From Myxococcales bacterium (GTDB taxonomy: Bacteria > Myxococcota > Polyangia > HGW-17 > SLPX01), in the NCBI GenBank assembly GCA_007131745.1, contig SLPX01000136.1, forward strand, positions 1 through 26,590: a stretch of 26,590 bases of DNA, written 5' to 3'. The position numbers and the translations under genes are program-made. Positions 1 to 8,470 of the stretch are shown piece after piece. Below the pieces are notes generated by a model that did not search any database, was not told the origin of the DNA, and saw only the letters and a program-made list of their open reading frames with translations. Each line of letters starts with the position of its first letter. Position 1 is the stretch's first letter.

Positions 1-467
1 CGAGCCTGTGATTTTACGGCAGCGTCCAAGCCGCCGAGCGCCTTGTGAGAACCTCCTTGACGGAGGTTCATCTGCGGCTCGTCCGAGTTGCTTCATCCTT
101 CCACCATCCCCTGCCACCGTCCACCCGGAAGCGCAACTCAGATGTCGGCTTTTTGGACGACTGGATTTTTTTCGGCTCGTCCTGAACCGCGAAAAAAGAT
201 GTAAATCTAACCGGCCCCATCAACGAACTATAGTATGGCCCACCGACGGAACAAAAGATAGAACACGATTGCCCTGCGGATTGGAGAGCGGCTCTTGTAG
301 CCGGATGACCTCTGTTCTTAGGATCGGTAGCGCAGCAATTGATTTTATGGGCACTGATTTTGTGGTAGCATCCAGGGATTCGAGCAATAGTGTTCGAGGA
401 TAATAACGATGAAATGGTGAGTGTTCGCATCTTTTTTGGGGATGGGCGATGCAGGAGAAAAAAGCAG
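1..467. other. Non-coding or unassigned left flank
   Basis: I recognise no gene here. Open frames on both strands give compositionally odd proteins rich in Arg, Ser and Pro with no family resemblance, and I treat them as chance frames. The only clear structure is a short perfect hairpin near the left end (separate entry). The region presumably carries the promoter and leader of the downstream subtilase gene. A TATAGT hexamer at 229-234 could be a -10 element, but no convincing -35 lies at the right distance. Confidence 0.5.
49..69. other. Perfect 8-bp hairpin
   Basis: The arms GAACCTCC (49-56) and GGAGGTTC (62-69) are exact reverse complements around a 5-nt loop. No T-run follows on either strand, so it is not a standard intrinsic terminator. 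It may be the terminator of a gene outside the window or an RNA structure element. The function is unknown. Confidence 0.35.
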
Positions 468-3400
468 ATGACACGCGAGAAGAAAGCTGAATCGAAAAGA
501 GTGATTTCGGGGAAACGGAGCGAAACAGTGGAGACGTGGGGACCTCGGCGTCGTTCGGCGCGGTTTGTGACCTTTTTGGGGTTGTGTGTTTGCATGGCGT
601 TGCCCGCGATGTTTTTTTATGCGGTTTCAGAAGGTCATTCGGGAGATGAAGTTGATCTATCCGCAAAAAAAACTCCGGATAGGTGGGTGCGTGTCATAGT
701 GAGGCTGGATCGGCCCGGTTTGGTGGACTATGAGGGGGATTTGCCCGGGATTCCCCTGCCTCGAAGGGATGCAGGAGGAAAGCTGGATGTGGACTCGGCC
801 GAGGCGCAGGCGTACCTTGGCTTGCTGGATCGCGAGCAGGAAGCATTTTGGCAGAGGGTCTTGCAAATCGAGGGCCGCTCTGAGCGGCATCATGTCTACC
901 GTGTTCTGTTCAACGGGATGACCTTGAAGATCCCCGCTGACAAGGTGAGCCGTATTTCGAGGATTTCGGGGGCGGCGTCGGTCAGAAGCACGGACAGGGT
1001 GTGGTATGGGCCGGTACTTGATGCTTCACTTGATATGATCAAGGTTCCGGAATACTGGGAAAATACGGGAGGCGTTTGGAACGCCGGACAAGGGGTGAAG
1101 GTTGCGGTCATCGATACGGGAATAGATCACGAGAATCCCTTTTTCAATCCTGCCGGAATGATGTATCCACCCGGTTTTCCCAAAGGCGCCGTGGCTTACA
1201 CAACTCCCAAGGTTATTGCAGCCAGGGCATATTTTCGCCCGGATGATCCGGTTGACCTGACGAGAGACCAGGCGAATCCAATTGATCACGACGGTCATGG
1301 TTCTCACTGCGCCGGCGTAATAGCCGGAACGGCCGGTACCATGTTCGACGTGGAAGGAACCTTGCTCGAGGTGAGCGGAGTGGCGCCTGCCGCTTACCTG
1401 ATGAATTACAAGGTTTTTTATCGCGGAGAAAGCGGGTCGACCGGAGCCAGGGAACCGGAACTCATGGCTGCTTTTGAAGACGCGGTTGTCGACGGAGCGG
1501 ACATAATAAGCAATTCGTGGGGGGGGCCCGATGTGTTCGGACCGTGGGATCCTGCGCTCGAGGTCTACGGAAATGCGGTCAAAGCCGGCCGGGTTGTCGT
1601 TTTTGCTGCAGGAAATGAGGGGCCGGGGGACGGGAGCATTGCAGCACCAGGGACATACGGCCCATTTATCACGGTAGGGGCGGTGATGACGGGAAGGCGT
1701 TTCGCTAATTTCCTGGAGATTACCGCGCCGGAACCGGTTCCGGAGGAACTTCAATCAATCCCCATGACGGTGGGCCGGATAAGCACTGACGTTTCCGACG
1801 GGTTCGGGCCGGAACCATTGGCTACCACGACCGTTGTCGACGGAGGAACCAACGTGGAAGCCTGCGCACCTTTTTCCCCCGGTGCACTGGAAGGCAAGGT
1901 GGTGCTGGTGCTAAGGGGTGGGTGCTACTTTTCAGTCAAGGTTCAAAACGCGGCCGCGGCCGGCGCATTGGCCGTGATAGTCAGGAATCACGTTCCCGGG
2001 CAAGCCTCTTTTGCAATGTCGGGTGTAAATGTATCCATTCCCGCGGTTATGGTCACTTATCACGACGGACAGGCTATTAGCGACTGGGCTGAAACCTATT
2101 CCGAAGCCGAGGTTTTTCTTGGGGGTGGACAGACGCCTTACCAAGAAGAGGCGGAGGAGGGAGTTGTGACCGCATACAGTTCCCGGGGTCCGACGGCCTG
2201 GGCCGGTTTAAAGCCGGAAGTGGTGGCTCCAGGGACATTGATATTGTCCGCGGATGCGCATCGGGTCGGATCTGCTTTGACCAGGCCATGGGGGCTGAAA
2301 AGTGGAACATCGATGGCGTGTCCTCATGTGGCGGGCATGGCTGCCCTTTTGAAAGGGCGGAATCAGTCGTGGGGCCACCACGAAATAAAGGCGGCCATAA
2401 TTGGAACGACATCGCCGGAGGGGTTGCGCACCTATGATGGAACCGGGCCTGCAGCAGCCTGGGAAAGGGGTGGTGGATTGGTTGACGTATCCAGATTGCT
2501 GGATTTGCAGATCCTGGCGGATCCGCCCGTGCTGAACCTGGGTGAGGTTAAGGAGTGGGGATCCACATTGATGGTTACAGCACTATCCGGTCCCGGAGGA
2601 CAGGGTGGGGAGGTCGGCCAGGTGACTGTTCGTTGGAACGGTGATCCCTGGCCCGAAGGGGTGGAAGTAGAGCCTGCAGAGGGTGAGGTTGTTGTTTTGG
2701 ATTCCGGGGAACCGGTGGATTTGGAAATACGCGTAAGCGTCGGGGAAGGGGTGGACCCGGTCGATCTCACGGGTATCTTGGAACTGGTTCATTCGAACGG
2801 TGGAGATTCCACCCGGTTGCCTTATCATGTCCGCGTTGTCCCGGACGGACCCGAGGTGGATCTGCTTATCGTGGACATGTCGTTTTACGCGGAAAACCAG
2901 AGCTGGGATTTCGGATACGTTTATCGGGAAGCTGCTCAAAAAGCGGGGATTTCCTATGAGTTTGCAAGTGAAGTTTATCCGAGTGATGCTGCAGCGGTTC
3001 CTCCGTTACCGAAACTAATGCGCTACAGGGCGCTCCTGGTTTATACAGGTGATGATGTCGGCTATCATGCCAGTGGATACGGGATTCGAAGTTTGGACAG
3101 AATTTCGGCTTTTGCCGCCCGGGGTGGAGGCTTGATTGTTATCGGCCAGGGTCCGCTGCGCAATACTAGGCATACCAGGACTTCTCTCCTGGCGGGAGCC
3201 GGAACCTACCCTGACTTTCCTCTTTACGACTGGAATACCGGACTCTTGGTGCCCTTGAGCGAATACCGGGTTTTTCAGGTTGGAAAACCCAGATTGATTA
3301 CCGAAAACCTTCAACTTCATGACGGAATGGCGACAGGTGACCTTAGGTTGCTGGGCGAGATTGTACAGACCGGCTACTATGATGAACAGGAGGATTGGTC

Positions 3401-4142
3401 CAGCATGGTGTTAAGGATGAGCCAAGGTCCGTTTTCGGGCGCCGGGACCGTTGCGGTGGCCTATGACCCTTATACCCGGTACATGGTAGATCCGCTTGCC
3501 GAAACTCATCGTCACAGGTCTTTGTTTTTCGGTTTCGGACTTGAAGTAATTATGGATCCGGCAAATGGGGAGGATGAGGATGAGCCGGGAGGCGACAACG
3601 AACAGTTTCCCCCGGGCAGCAGGGCGGAGCTGTTATCGAGATCTTACGAGTGGGTTTCAGATCGGGTATCTTTGGATTTGGAGGTTGTTGGGGCGGGAAC
3701 CTCTGTGACTTTCACTGCTCGCGCGGATGCTGTAAACAGTGAAATTGATGAATATGTATTTGATTTCGGGGACGGAAATGAACCTCTTTATACATCCGAA
3801 TCGGTTGTGACTTATGAATACGAACGATACGGCGTCTATCCTGTTGTTGTTTATGCATGGAGCGAACTGGATGCCGCAGACGTAGTCCGCATGGACGTAT
3901 ACGTTGAACCCGATGTAGCGGACCAGGATGGTGGGGTTTCAGACGGCGATGCACTGCCGGGGGACGCAGGGGAGCATGACGATCCCTGGATTCACCCCGG
4001 CCGTGGTGGGTGCCGGTGCCATATCATGCCGATTTCAAAAAGCATTTCGTCAGCGGGAGGCATGACGGGCAGTGGTTTTGCTCTTGTTTTTTTGATGTTT
4101 TTTGGAGTTTTCATTTTTCGAAGAAAGTCGTGGCGGCGCTAA
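468..4142 (+). CDS. Secreted S8 subtilisin-like serine protease with PA, PKD and MYXO-CTERM-like tail
   Basis: This is an exported serine endopeptidase of the subtilase family (about 1224 aa). The ATG at 468 is preferred because AGGAG lies 10 nt upstream; the same frame is open back to GTG 390, which lacks a good ribosome site. A basic stretch and hydrophobic segment near residues 30-52 form the signal sequence. The catalytic triad is visible: Asp216 in VIDTGID, His277 in DGHGSHCAG and Ser615 in SGTSMACPHVAG. A protease-associated (PA) domain is inserted at about 460-540. After the protease core come a beta-sandwich-like region, an alpha/beta region (about 800-890) that I cannot name, and a PKD-like domain (about 1073-1148, containing FDFGDG). 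An acidic Gly/Asp linker leads to GGCRC (Cys1182, Cys1184), a hydrophobic segment and a terminal FRRKSWRR. That tail matches MYXO-CTERM sorting signals and implies surface anchoring or release after C-terminal processing. The substrate is unknown. Confidence 0.93.
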   Translation: MTREKKAESKRVISGKRSETVETWGPRRRSARFVTFLGLCVCMALPAMFFYAVSEGHSGDEVDLSAKKTPDRWVRVIVRLDRPGLVDYEGDLPGIPLPRRDAGGKLDVDSAEAQAYLGLLDREQEAFWQRVLQIEGRSERHHVYRVLFNGMTLKIPADKVSRISRISGAASVRSTDRVWYGPVLDASLDMIKVPEYWENTGGVWNAGQGVKVAVIDTGIDHENPFFNPAGMMYPPGFPKGAVAYTTPKVIAARAYFRPDDPVDLTRDQANPIDHDGHGSHCAGVIAGTAGTMFDVEGTLLEVSGVAPAAYLMNYKVFYRGESGSTGAREPELMAAFEDAVVDGADIISNSWGGPDVFGPWDPALEVYGNAVKAGRVVVFAAGNEGPGDGSIAAPGTYGPFITVGAVMTGRRFANFLEITAPEPVPEELQSIPMTVGRISTDVSDGFGPEPLATTTVVDGGTNVEACAPFSPGALEGKVVLVLRGGCYFSVKVQNAAAAGALAVIVRNHVPGQASFAMSGVNVSIPAVMVTYHDGQAISDWAETYSEAEVFLGGGQTPYQEEAEEGVVTAYSSRGPTAWAGLKPEVVAPGTLILSADAHRVGSALTRPWGLKSGTSMACPHVAGMAALLKGRNQSWGHHEIKAAIIGTTSPEGLRTYDGTGPAAAWERGGGLVDVSRLLDLQILADPPVLNLGEVKEWGSTLMVTALSGPGGQGGEVGQVTVRWNGDPWPEGVEVEPAEGEVVVLDSGEPVDLEIRVSVGEGVDPVDLTGILELVHSNGGDSTRLPYHVRVVPDGPEVDLLIVDMSFYAENQSWDFGYVYREAAQKAGISYEFASEVYPSDAAAVPPLPKLMRYRALLVYTGDDVGYHASGYGIRSLDRISAFAARGGGLIVIGQGPLRNTRHTRTSLLAGAGTYPDFPLYDWNTGLLVPLSEYRVFQVGKPRLITENLQLHDGMATGDLRLLGEIVQTGYYDEQEDWSSMVLRMSQGPFSGAGTVAVAYDPYTRYMVDPLAETHRHRSLFFGFGLEVIMDPANGEDEDEPGGDNEQFPPGSRAELLSRSYEWVSDRVSLDLEVVGAGTSVTFTARADAVNSEIDEYVFDFGDGNEPLYTSESVVTYEYERYGVYPVVVYAWSELDAADVVRMDVYVEPDVADQDGGVSDGDALPGDAGEHDDPWIHPGRGGCRCHIMPISKSISSAGGMTGSGFALVFLMFFGVFIFRRKSWRR

Positions 4143-4177
4143 ACGGTTTTTTGAGATCCTGGGATCTTGTACCGTTT
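4141..4177 (+). terminator. Nested inverted repeat just after the subtilase stop
   Basis: AAACGGT (4141-4147) pairs with ACCGTTT (4171-4177), enclosing a smaller AGATC/GATCT hairpin with a CTGG loop (4154-4167). It starts inside the stop codon. The T-run sits in the left part of the structure rather than after it, so it is not a canonical intrinsic terminator, but its place immediately after the gene suggests a transcript-end or 3' stabilising structure. Confidence 0.35.
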
Positions 4178-4474
4178 CCTCAAATTCAGCGAAGAGTTTG
4201 CCCTTTGGGATCTGAATGAAATAATAAAAATAAAAAAGCACTGCCGGAAAAGATGGTCAAGGATATGTACACATTGCATTGGAATCTATTTGAAAGCAGG
4301 ATTAGGTTGTGATATGGCTTTAATTTATTTTGGATGAATTTGTTGTTGAATATTGTGTATATTCGTTGACACCAACAACGGGAATGGTAAAATCCTTAAG
4401 TCAAAATATTGGAGTAGAGCCGTCAGCTCAAACGGAGAAAAACTGTTGTTGCAACTGAGAGAGAGAATATAGCA
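4178..4474. other. A/T-rich intergenic region before the regulator gene
   Basis: There is no gene here. The stretch is visibly more A/T-rich than its surroundings. Its last third holds a good sigma70-type promoter (separate entry) and about 80 nt of leader. I see no riboswitch-like structure. Confidence 0.5.
4366..4393 (+). promoter_or_regulatory. Sigma70-type promoter for the HTH-receiver gene
   Basis: The consensus -35 TTGACA (4366-4371) and a -10 TAAAAT (4388-4393, one mismatch) are separated by 16 nt. The expected start of transcription near 4400 leaves a leader of about 75 nt before GTG 4475. The -35 sits next to a CAACAA-rich stretch. This is one of the cleaner promoter matches in the window. 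Confidence 0.6.
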
Positions 4475-5149
4475 GTGACGACACCCAGAGGGGAAAAACA
4501 TAGACGGTTAAAGAAGTATAAGGACAGGGTGCCTGAGAATGAAGGCGAGGCGGCGAAGCGAACCGACAAGGTGCTTTCCACCAAGCATGCAGCCAGGTTG
4601 TGCAAGGTGGCCTTGAGCACGATAGTCTACTGGTTTGATAAGGGTCTTATCAAGGGATACCGGACTCCGGGCGGTCACAGAAGGATTTTTCTAAGGGACT
4701 TGGAAGTGTTCATGCAGGAGCACGAGATTCCGCTTGCAGGAAGACTGCCTGACGAGAAATTCAGGGTTCTTATCGTGGATGACGAACCCCGGATTGCAGA
4801 GTTTTTCATCCACAGTCTTGAGACACTCGACGGGGAAATCGAGTTTGCTTCGGCTGTAAACGGATTTCAGGCCGGCAGGTTGCTTACAACCTTCCGACCA
4901 AACATCGTGTTTTTGGATATCGTGATGCCCGGGCTGGACGGTTTCGAAGTATGCAAACTGATCAAGCATGACCCGGATACGAGAGACGTAGAAGTGATAG
5001 CTATCACCGGGCATGATAGTCCGGATAATGTCCAGAAGATCCTAAAGGCCGGAGCTAAGAAGATACTCAAAAAACCTATTCTTTTCCATGAAGTGAAAGA
5101 GATCGTGGAAACCAGGCTCAGGGCGGAAAACGAGAAAAAAATAGAATGA
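4475..5149 (+). CDS. Response regulator with N-terminal MerR/excisionase-type HTH
   Basis: This 224-aa protein is a likely DNA-binding response regulator with its domains in reverse of the usual order. Residues 33-86 form a MerR/excisionase (HTH_17-like) helix-turn-helix with the typical end TPGGHRR; residues 96-218 are a CheY-like receiver. The receiver is intact: acidic pocket Asp102-Asp103, phosphoacceptor Asp148 in FLDIVMPG, switch Thr178 and Lys200 in the KKP motif. It should therefore accept phosphate from a histidine kinase. No kinase gene is nearby, so it is an orphan whose partner lies elsewhere. The start is GTG, with a GAGAGAGAG ribosome site a few bases upstream and a strong promoter. 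The first 30 residues are basic and probably disordered. The 3' end faces the convergent NlpC/P60-like gene. Target genes are unknown. Confidence 0.88.
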   Translation: MTTPRGEKHRRLKKYKDRVPENEGEAAKRTDKVLSTKHAARLCKVALSTIVYWFDKGLIKGYRTPGGHRRIFLRDLEVFMQEHEIPLAGRLPDEKFRVLIVDDEPRIAEFFIHSLETLDGEIEFASAVNGFQAGRLLTTFRPNIVFLDIVMPGLDGFEVCKLIKHDPDTRDVEVIAITGHDSPDNVQKILKAGAKKILKKPILFHEVKEIVETRLRAENEKKIE

Positions 5150-5172
5150 AGCGGATTAGCCGCGCAAACGTT

Positions 5173-5196
5173 GCACAGCTGGATGGATCGCTGTGC
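5173..5196. terminator. Hairpin between convergent genes
   Basis: The perfect arms GCACAGC (5173-5179) and GCTGTGC (5190-5196) flank a 10-nt loop between the stop of the regulator gene (5149) and the stop of the convergent NlpC/P60-like gene (5219). A T6 run follows at 5211-5216, 14 nt past the stem, which is farther than usual for intrinsic termination. It probably helps separate the converging transcripts. Confidence 0.4.
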
Positions 5197-5218
5197 GAGT
5201 CCCCAGGTTGTTTTTTAG

Positions 5219-6793
5219 TCACACCTTAACCGGTTTTTTCAGGTTGTTTTTTCGACGACGGTTCAAACCGACCCCAATCGCAATGAGCATCAAGGACGGT
5301 CCATGGATGGGCGTTCCATTTTTTGGAGAGTTCCGACCAGCGGCTGTGCAACTGCAACCCGAAGATGATGAACCGGTCGGCTCTTCATCTTTTCCCGCGT
5401 CTTGAATGCTTCCGTCCTGCTGTGGAATTCCTCCGTCTCCGCCTCCATCATCCCAAGAGACAAAAGCATCATCCGTGGGTCCACCGTCATGTGGGGTTTG
5501 TCCATCTGGAACTCCTCCGTCGGGAGAAGCCGATGGACAAAGACTCTCTACGAGGCAGTAGTATTGATTGCTTCCTATGTTTTCACAACAACCCCCGGGA
5601 ATATCCCCGCATTCCTCTGTGGTGTTGCACTCCATAGAACAGAAAGACATGTCTCCGTTGTAGAGACAAACCGTGGAACCCAGGTTCGGGTTGCAGAAAG
5701 GGAGATTTTCATTTCCCGGGTATGCACAGGGTGCGCCCGGCTTGCCTTCAAAATCGTATTCACCCGGGTGGGAACCGCATGGACCTCCGGATGGAGTGAA
5801 ATCCACGTTCAGAACATAGGGGCCGGCAAACACAGTACCGCTGCTTCCTACGTACGTATCGGCCACGACGTAATAGGTGGAGCAATCCACTGGAACCGAA
5901 AAGTGAGTGTCATGCCTGGCCAGGCAATCGTTGGAGTTCATGGATGCATATAAATGAACGTCTATGTCCACTCCGATGTCATCACTTACGCTCACGGTAA
6001 GGATGCCGGGCTGGGTGAAGTTCACCTCGTAGATGTATTCAGGTCCGGATTGATCTGTGTGCGGAGCGAGTCCGCAAGCGTCGAGTACATTGCTTTGTGA
6101 CTGGGATGTATCGCGGGAGTCGGTGTATGGAAAGGACTCTATCTTAATCGGATTGTCGGGAGAGCCAAGTGGTATGTCGGCCGAAGTCCCTTGGATCTGA
6201 TTGTACCGAATCGGTGTGTACCCCGCTACATGAGCCCAACCACCGGTGACGTTGATCTGAGTGTTGTATCCGATGACTTCATAAAACACCGGGTCTCCGT
6301 TGGACAGGGTGTGACTGTAGAGAATAATGTGATAGCCGGCTATGTTGAAAGCGTCTCCCGGAAGAACGTCCTGCAGGGCGATAACATGACTTATATCACC
6401 TATGGTCCATGTTCCGTACTTCCAGGGAGTGTCCCAAGCCTGGCTGACATAGCCAGAGCAGTCAAGCCCGGTTGTACAGGTGAGTACGCCGTCGCCCGAG
6501 TATGAACCCGCGCCGTAACCGTTCAAAATGTGCTGATCAAACTCGAACAAACTCACGTATCCGCCCCAGTCGTAGGGAAGTCCCATATAATCGCCTGGTA
6601 TGTAAACGCTTGAATAACCCGGATCGCAACCAGCGGTCAGGTTGGCCGTTGTGCATCTCCATGGATGATAAGCAAAAGCCCGCGCCCTGATCATCACTTT
6701 GGTTCTCGTGATGGCCGAGGCGTCTATCGGGGATCCGGCGATTACCGCGAGTACGAAGATTGCGGCCGAAATCTTTTTCTTGAACGTGTTCAT
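5219..6793 (-). CDS. Secreted NlpC/P60-like enzyme with PPC-like domain and MYXO-CTERM-like tail
   Basis: This 524-aa exported protein has a classical signal peptide (residues 1-27, cleavage near DASA). Residues about 60-195 resemble the NlpC/P60 papain-like fold of cell-wall amidases and endopeptidases: Cys112 in LDCSGYV is the expected nucleophile and His155 in GYHIILY the partner. A pre-peptidase C-terminal (PPC)-like beta domain follows (about 230-335), then a Cys-rich segment (about 336-425), an Asp/Gly linker, and a GCSC motif (Cys480, Cys482), a short hydrophobic stretch and NRRRKNN. That end fits a MYXO-CTERM sorting signal, though the hydrophobic part is short. The start ATG overlaps the upstream lipoprotein stop as ATGA, and a strong AGGGGGG ribosome site precedes it, so the two genes are translationally coupled. 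Peptidoglycan or another amide polymer is the likely substrate; this is inference. Confidence 0.85.
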   Translation of the reverse strand: MNTFKKKISAAIFVLAVIAGSPIDASAITRTKVMIRARAFAYHPWRCTTANLTAGCDPGYSSVYIPGDYMGLPYDWGGYVSLFEFDQHILNGYGAGSYSGDGVLTCTTGLDCSGYVSQAWDTPWKYGTWTIGDISHVIALQDVLPGDAFNIAGYHIILYSHTLSNGDPVFYEVIGYNTQINVTGGWAHVAGYTPIRYNQIQGTSADIPLGSPDNPIKIESFPYTDSRDTSQSQSNVLDACGLAPHTDQSGPEYIYEVNFTQPGILTVSVSDDIGVDIDVHLYASMNSNDCLARHDTHFSVPVDCSTYYVVADTYVGSSGTVFAGPYVLNVDFTPSGGPCGSHPGEYDFEGKPGAPCAYPGNENLPFCNPNLGSTVCLYNGDMSFCSMECNTTEECGDIPGGCCENIGSNQYYCLVESLCPSASPDGGVPDGQTPHDGGPTDDAFVSWDDGGGDGGIPQQDGSIQDAGKDEEPTGSSSSGCSCTAAGRNSPKNGTPIHGPSLMLIAIGVGLNRRRKNNLKKPVKV

Positions 6794-7908
6794 TGCACCC
6801 CCCTGTCCGAAACGTCTCCGAGATCCGGTTGAGGGTTGATTGCCCAGGAATGAATCACAAGCCCTTCCCGGGAAGGTTCGATGTGAACCAATCTCATCGG
6901 TTGGGTTCCGAGCGCCAGATCTCTTCCGGGCACGTACTTGCCGACCGGCTTGAGGAGTTTTCTAAAGAGAATCGACTCAGTGGGTATATGTATACAAATG
7001 ACTTCTCGCTCAACCGTAACCCGGCGATCCGTTTCGTATCCGTTGTTGTGAAGGTTTTCAATTCGCATACAGACTATTTCATCCGCCCGGCCGACAAGGC
7101 GAACCGATGATACATCTTCGTTCGCCGTCCAGACGGTATGAGAGCGTTCCATTGTTCTCCGGTTGTTCGGTAATCCAGCCGGTGAGGTTGCATCGCTGCA
7201 TCTCGGCTCGATTTCCAGAAGCGAAAACCCTTCGTTATTCAATATGACAGCCAGTCCCGCACCGGCCGCGTCGGGAAAGATCCCTTCCTGGGGGGTTTGC
7301 AACACTGCATGGGTGGGAATCGGAGACTCTGGATTCCCCAGCTCGTATCTCGACTGGAATGCAGTGTGTACTGTCACGGAGCGAGAAGTACCGATACTAA
7401 AACCTCTGATCTCCCTGATTCTGCGTGGGATTTTCAACTCACCGGCCGGCAATCCGTTTTCATCATAAAAGAAAATGGTCGAGCGCAGCCGGCTGTACAA
7501 TCCGATCACTTTATCGGGACCGGTTTCAAGATGAAGAGCATCCTGCGGTGCGGATGATACGGTGAGGAGTTCTCCGGATGGGAAAACTCTAACAACACGG
7601 TTGTTGAAGCGGTCCAAAATTAGAACGGAATCCCCCGGAAGCGGTTTCAAGTCCGAAGGTCCCTCGATCGCTCCTTCACCGGCAGGCAAATGGAGACCCA
7701 TTCCGTTCGGAGTCTCACCCCAAGGAACGGTTATCCTGAAACTCCGGACTGTTTCCGGAGAATTGTTTCCCAAAACGGAGTCTGTTTGTCGGGACAGATC
7801 TTGGGATTCCGTTCGGGTTTCATTCACTTCGCCGGCTTGAGAGCATCCCCATGCCGACATGAGTAGGGCTGTTCCCGCGATGATGCACGCAATACGTATT
7901 TTTTTCAT
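6790..7908 (-). CDS. Predicted lipoprotein with beta-propeller-like repeats
   Basis: This protein of about 372 aa has a type II signal peptide (KKIRIACIIAG...) and a lipobox-like AWGC at about residue 22, so it is probably an envelope lipoprotein. The ATG at 7908 is preferred; the frame also opens with GTG at 7929, but the signal peptide begins at the ATG and GGAAAAGAG lies upstream of it. The body has short beta-rich units (for example DSVLILDRFNNRVVRVF) of the kind seen in NHL/six-bladed propellers, which usually bind ligands or proteins rather than catalyse. It lies directly upstream of the NlpC/P60-like gene with a 4-nt ATGA overlap, so the two products probably act together, perhaps with the propeller as a binding partner. 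The exact family is not recognised. Confidence 0.72.
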   Translation of the reverse strand: MKKIRIACIIAGTALLMSAWGCSQAGEVNETRTESQDLSRQTDSVLGNNSPETVRSFRITVPWGETPNGMGLHLPAGEGAIEGPSDLKPLPGDSVLILDRFNNRVVRVFPSGELLTVSSAPQDALHLETGPDKVIGLYSRLRSTIFFYDENGLPAGELKIPRRIREIRGFSIGTSRSVTVHTAFQSRYELGNPESPIPTHAVLQTPQEGIFPDAAGAGLAVILNNEGFSLLEIEPRCSDATSPAGLPNNRRTMERSHTVWTANEDVSSVRLVGRADEIVCMRIENLHNNGYETDRRVTVEREVICIHIPTESILFRKLLKPVGKYVPGRDLALGTQPMRLVHIEPSREGLVIHSWAINPQPDLGDVSDRGVQ

Positions 7909-7972
7909 CTGTTTTCTCTTTTCCGGCACGGCAGCCGCCGTAGCCGCGATTCAGCCCGCAGGGTTCATACAG

Positions 7973-7999
7973 GAATCACCATGTTTGCAATTGTGATTC
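7973..7999. repeat. 7-bp inverted repeat upstream of the lipoprotein-NlpC operon
   Basis: GAATCAC (7973-7979) and GTGATTC (7993-7999) are exact reverse complements with a 13-nt spacer, about 65 nt upstream of the lipoprotein start on the minus strand and downstream of tRNA-Glu. It could be an operator or a weak hairpin between the tRNA transcript and the operon. No T-run follows on the minus strand. Confidence 0.3.
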
Positions 8000-8075
8000 T
8001 TGTTGTTTACCTGGTTCATCCCACCTATTTTGGTGTCAGGTCAACCATTTTCCCCCTCTCATTTCTATCGGCTAA

Positions 8076-8147
8076 TGACCCCACCGGGAATCGAACCCGG
8101 GACTTCGGCGTGAGAGGCCGATGTCCTGACCGCTAGACTATGGGGCC
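8076..8147 (-). tRNA. tRNA-Glu (CTC)
   Basis: A complete cloverleaf can be read on the minus strand: acceptor GGCCCCA pairs with TGGGGTC (one G-U), a D arm with AGCGGTCAGG, an anticodon stem TCGGC/GCCGA with loop CTCTCAC giving anticodon CTC, and a T arm with TTCGATT between CCGGG and CCCGG. The discriminator base is A. No CCA is encoded, since the next bases are TTA, so CCA must be added enzymatically. It lies 33 nt downstream of tRNA-Gln and is probably co-transcribed with it. Confidence 0.96.
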
Positions 8148-8180
8148 GAAGCGTACCCATTGTAACCGGGTGCGCTGAAA

Positions 8181-8251
8181 CTCGGGGACTAGGATTCGAA
8201 CCTAGATTCTTGGGGCCAGAACCCAATGTCCTGCCATTAGACGATCCCCGA
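8181..8251 (-). tRNA. tRNA-Gln (CTG)
   Basis: The cloverleaf on the minus strand has acceptor TCGGGGA/TCCCCGA, a D arm with TCTAATGGCAGGA, anticodon stem TTGGG/CCCAA with loop TTCTGGC giving anticodon CTG, and T arm CTAGG/CCTAG with loop TTCGAAT. The discriminator is G and CCA is not encoded. It is the first gene of a two-tRNA unit with tRNA-Glu, downstream of a near-consensus promoter. Confidence 0.96.
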
Positions 8252-8324
8252 ATCCGCTTCAGCTCGATGGTCGGTTTTCACCGGTGTTCGGGTCCATGAC
8301 CCTTTTCGAGCCGTAGCGCGCAGT

Positions 8325-8353
8325 CTAATAGCTTTCGATTCCGCTTTTGTCAA
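8325..8353 (-). promoter_or_regulatory. Promoter of the tRNA-Gln/tRNA-Glu unit
   Basis: On the minus strand a consensus -35 TTGACA (8353-8348) is followed after exactly 17 nt by TATTAG (8330-8325) and then a GC-rich discriminator (ACTGCGCGC). GC-rich discriminators are typical of stringently controlled stable-RNA promoters. It lies about 75 nt upstream of tRNA-Gln, leaving a 5' leader to be removed by processing. Confidence 0.65.
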
Positions 8354-8470
8354 GGACTCCAAGAAAAATGATCAAAATTTGTGTTGTTTGCGACACGGGG
8401 TTAATCTCGAATGAGAATTCGAACCGGTTCAGGGCCGCGACCTGGATTCTTAGAACAGGAGATGCATGTC

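Noticed and set aside
8..403. 131-codon open frame at the left end
   Set aside because: Arg/Pro/Ser-rich translation with no recognisable family, signal peptide or ribosome site, and an overlapping frame on the other strand of similar quality. Judged a chance frame.
468..640. Twin-arginine signal on the subtilase
   Set aside because: PRRRSARF precedes the hydrophobic segment and tatA is in the window, but the residues after RR do not fit the S-R-R-x-F-L-K consensus. A Sec signal is more likely.
1026..1754. 242-codon minus-strand frame inside the subtilase
   Set aside because: It lies wholly antisense to a gene with an intact catalytic triad and has a low-complexity His/Arg-rich product. It is a shadow frame.
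5204..5252. Direct repeat CAGGTTGTTTTTT at 5204-5216 and 5240-5252
   Set aside because: Only 13 bp and partly T-run; one copy lies in the coding end of the NlpC/P60-like gene. It is probably chance or related to termination.
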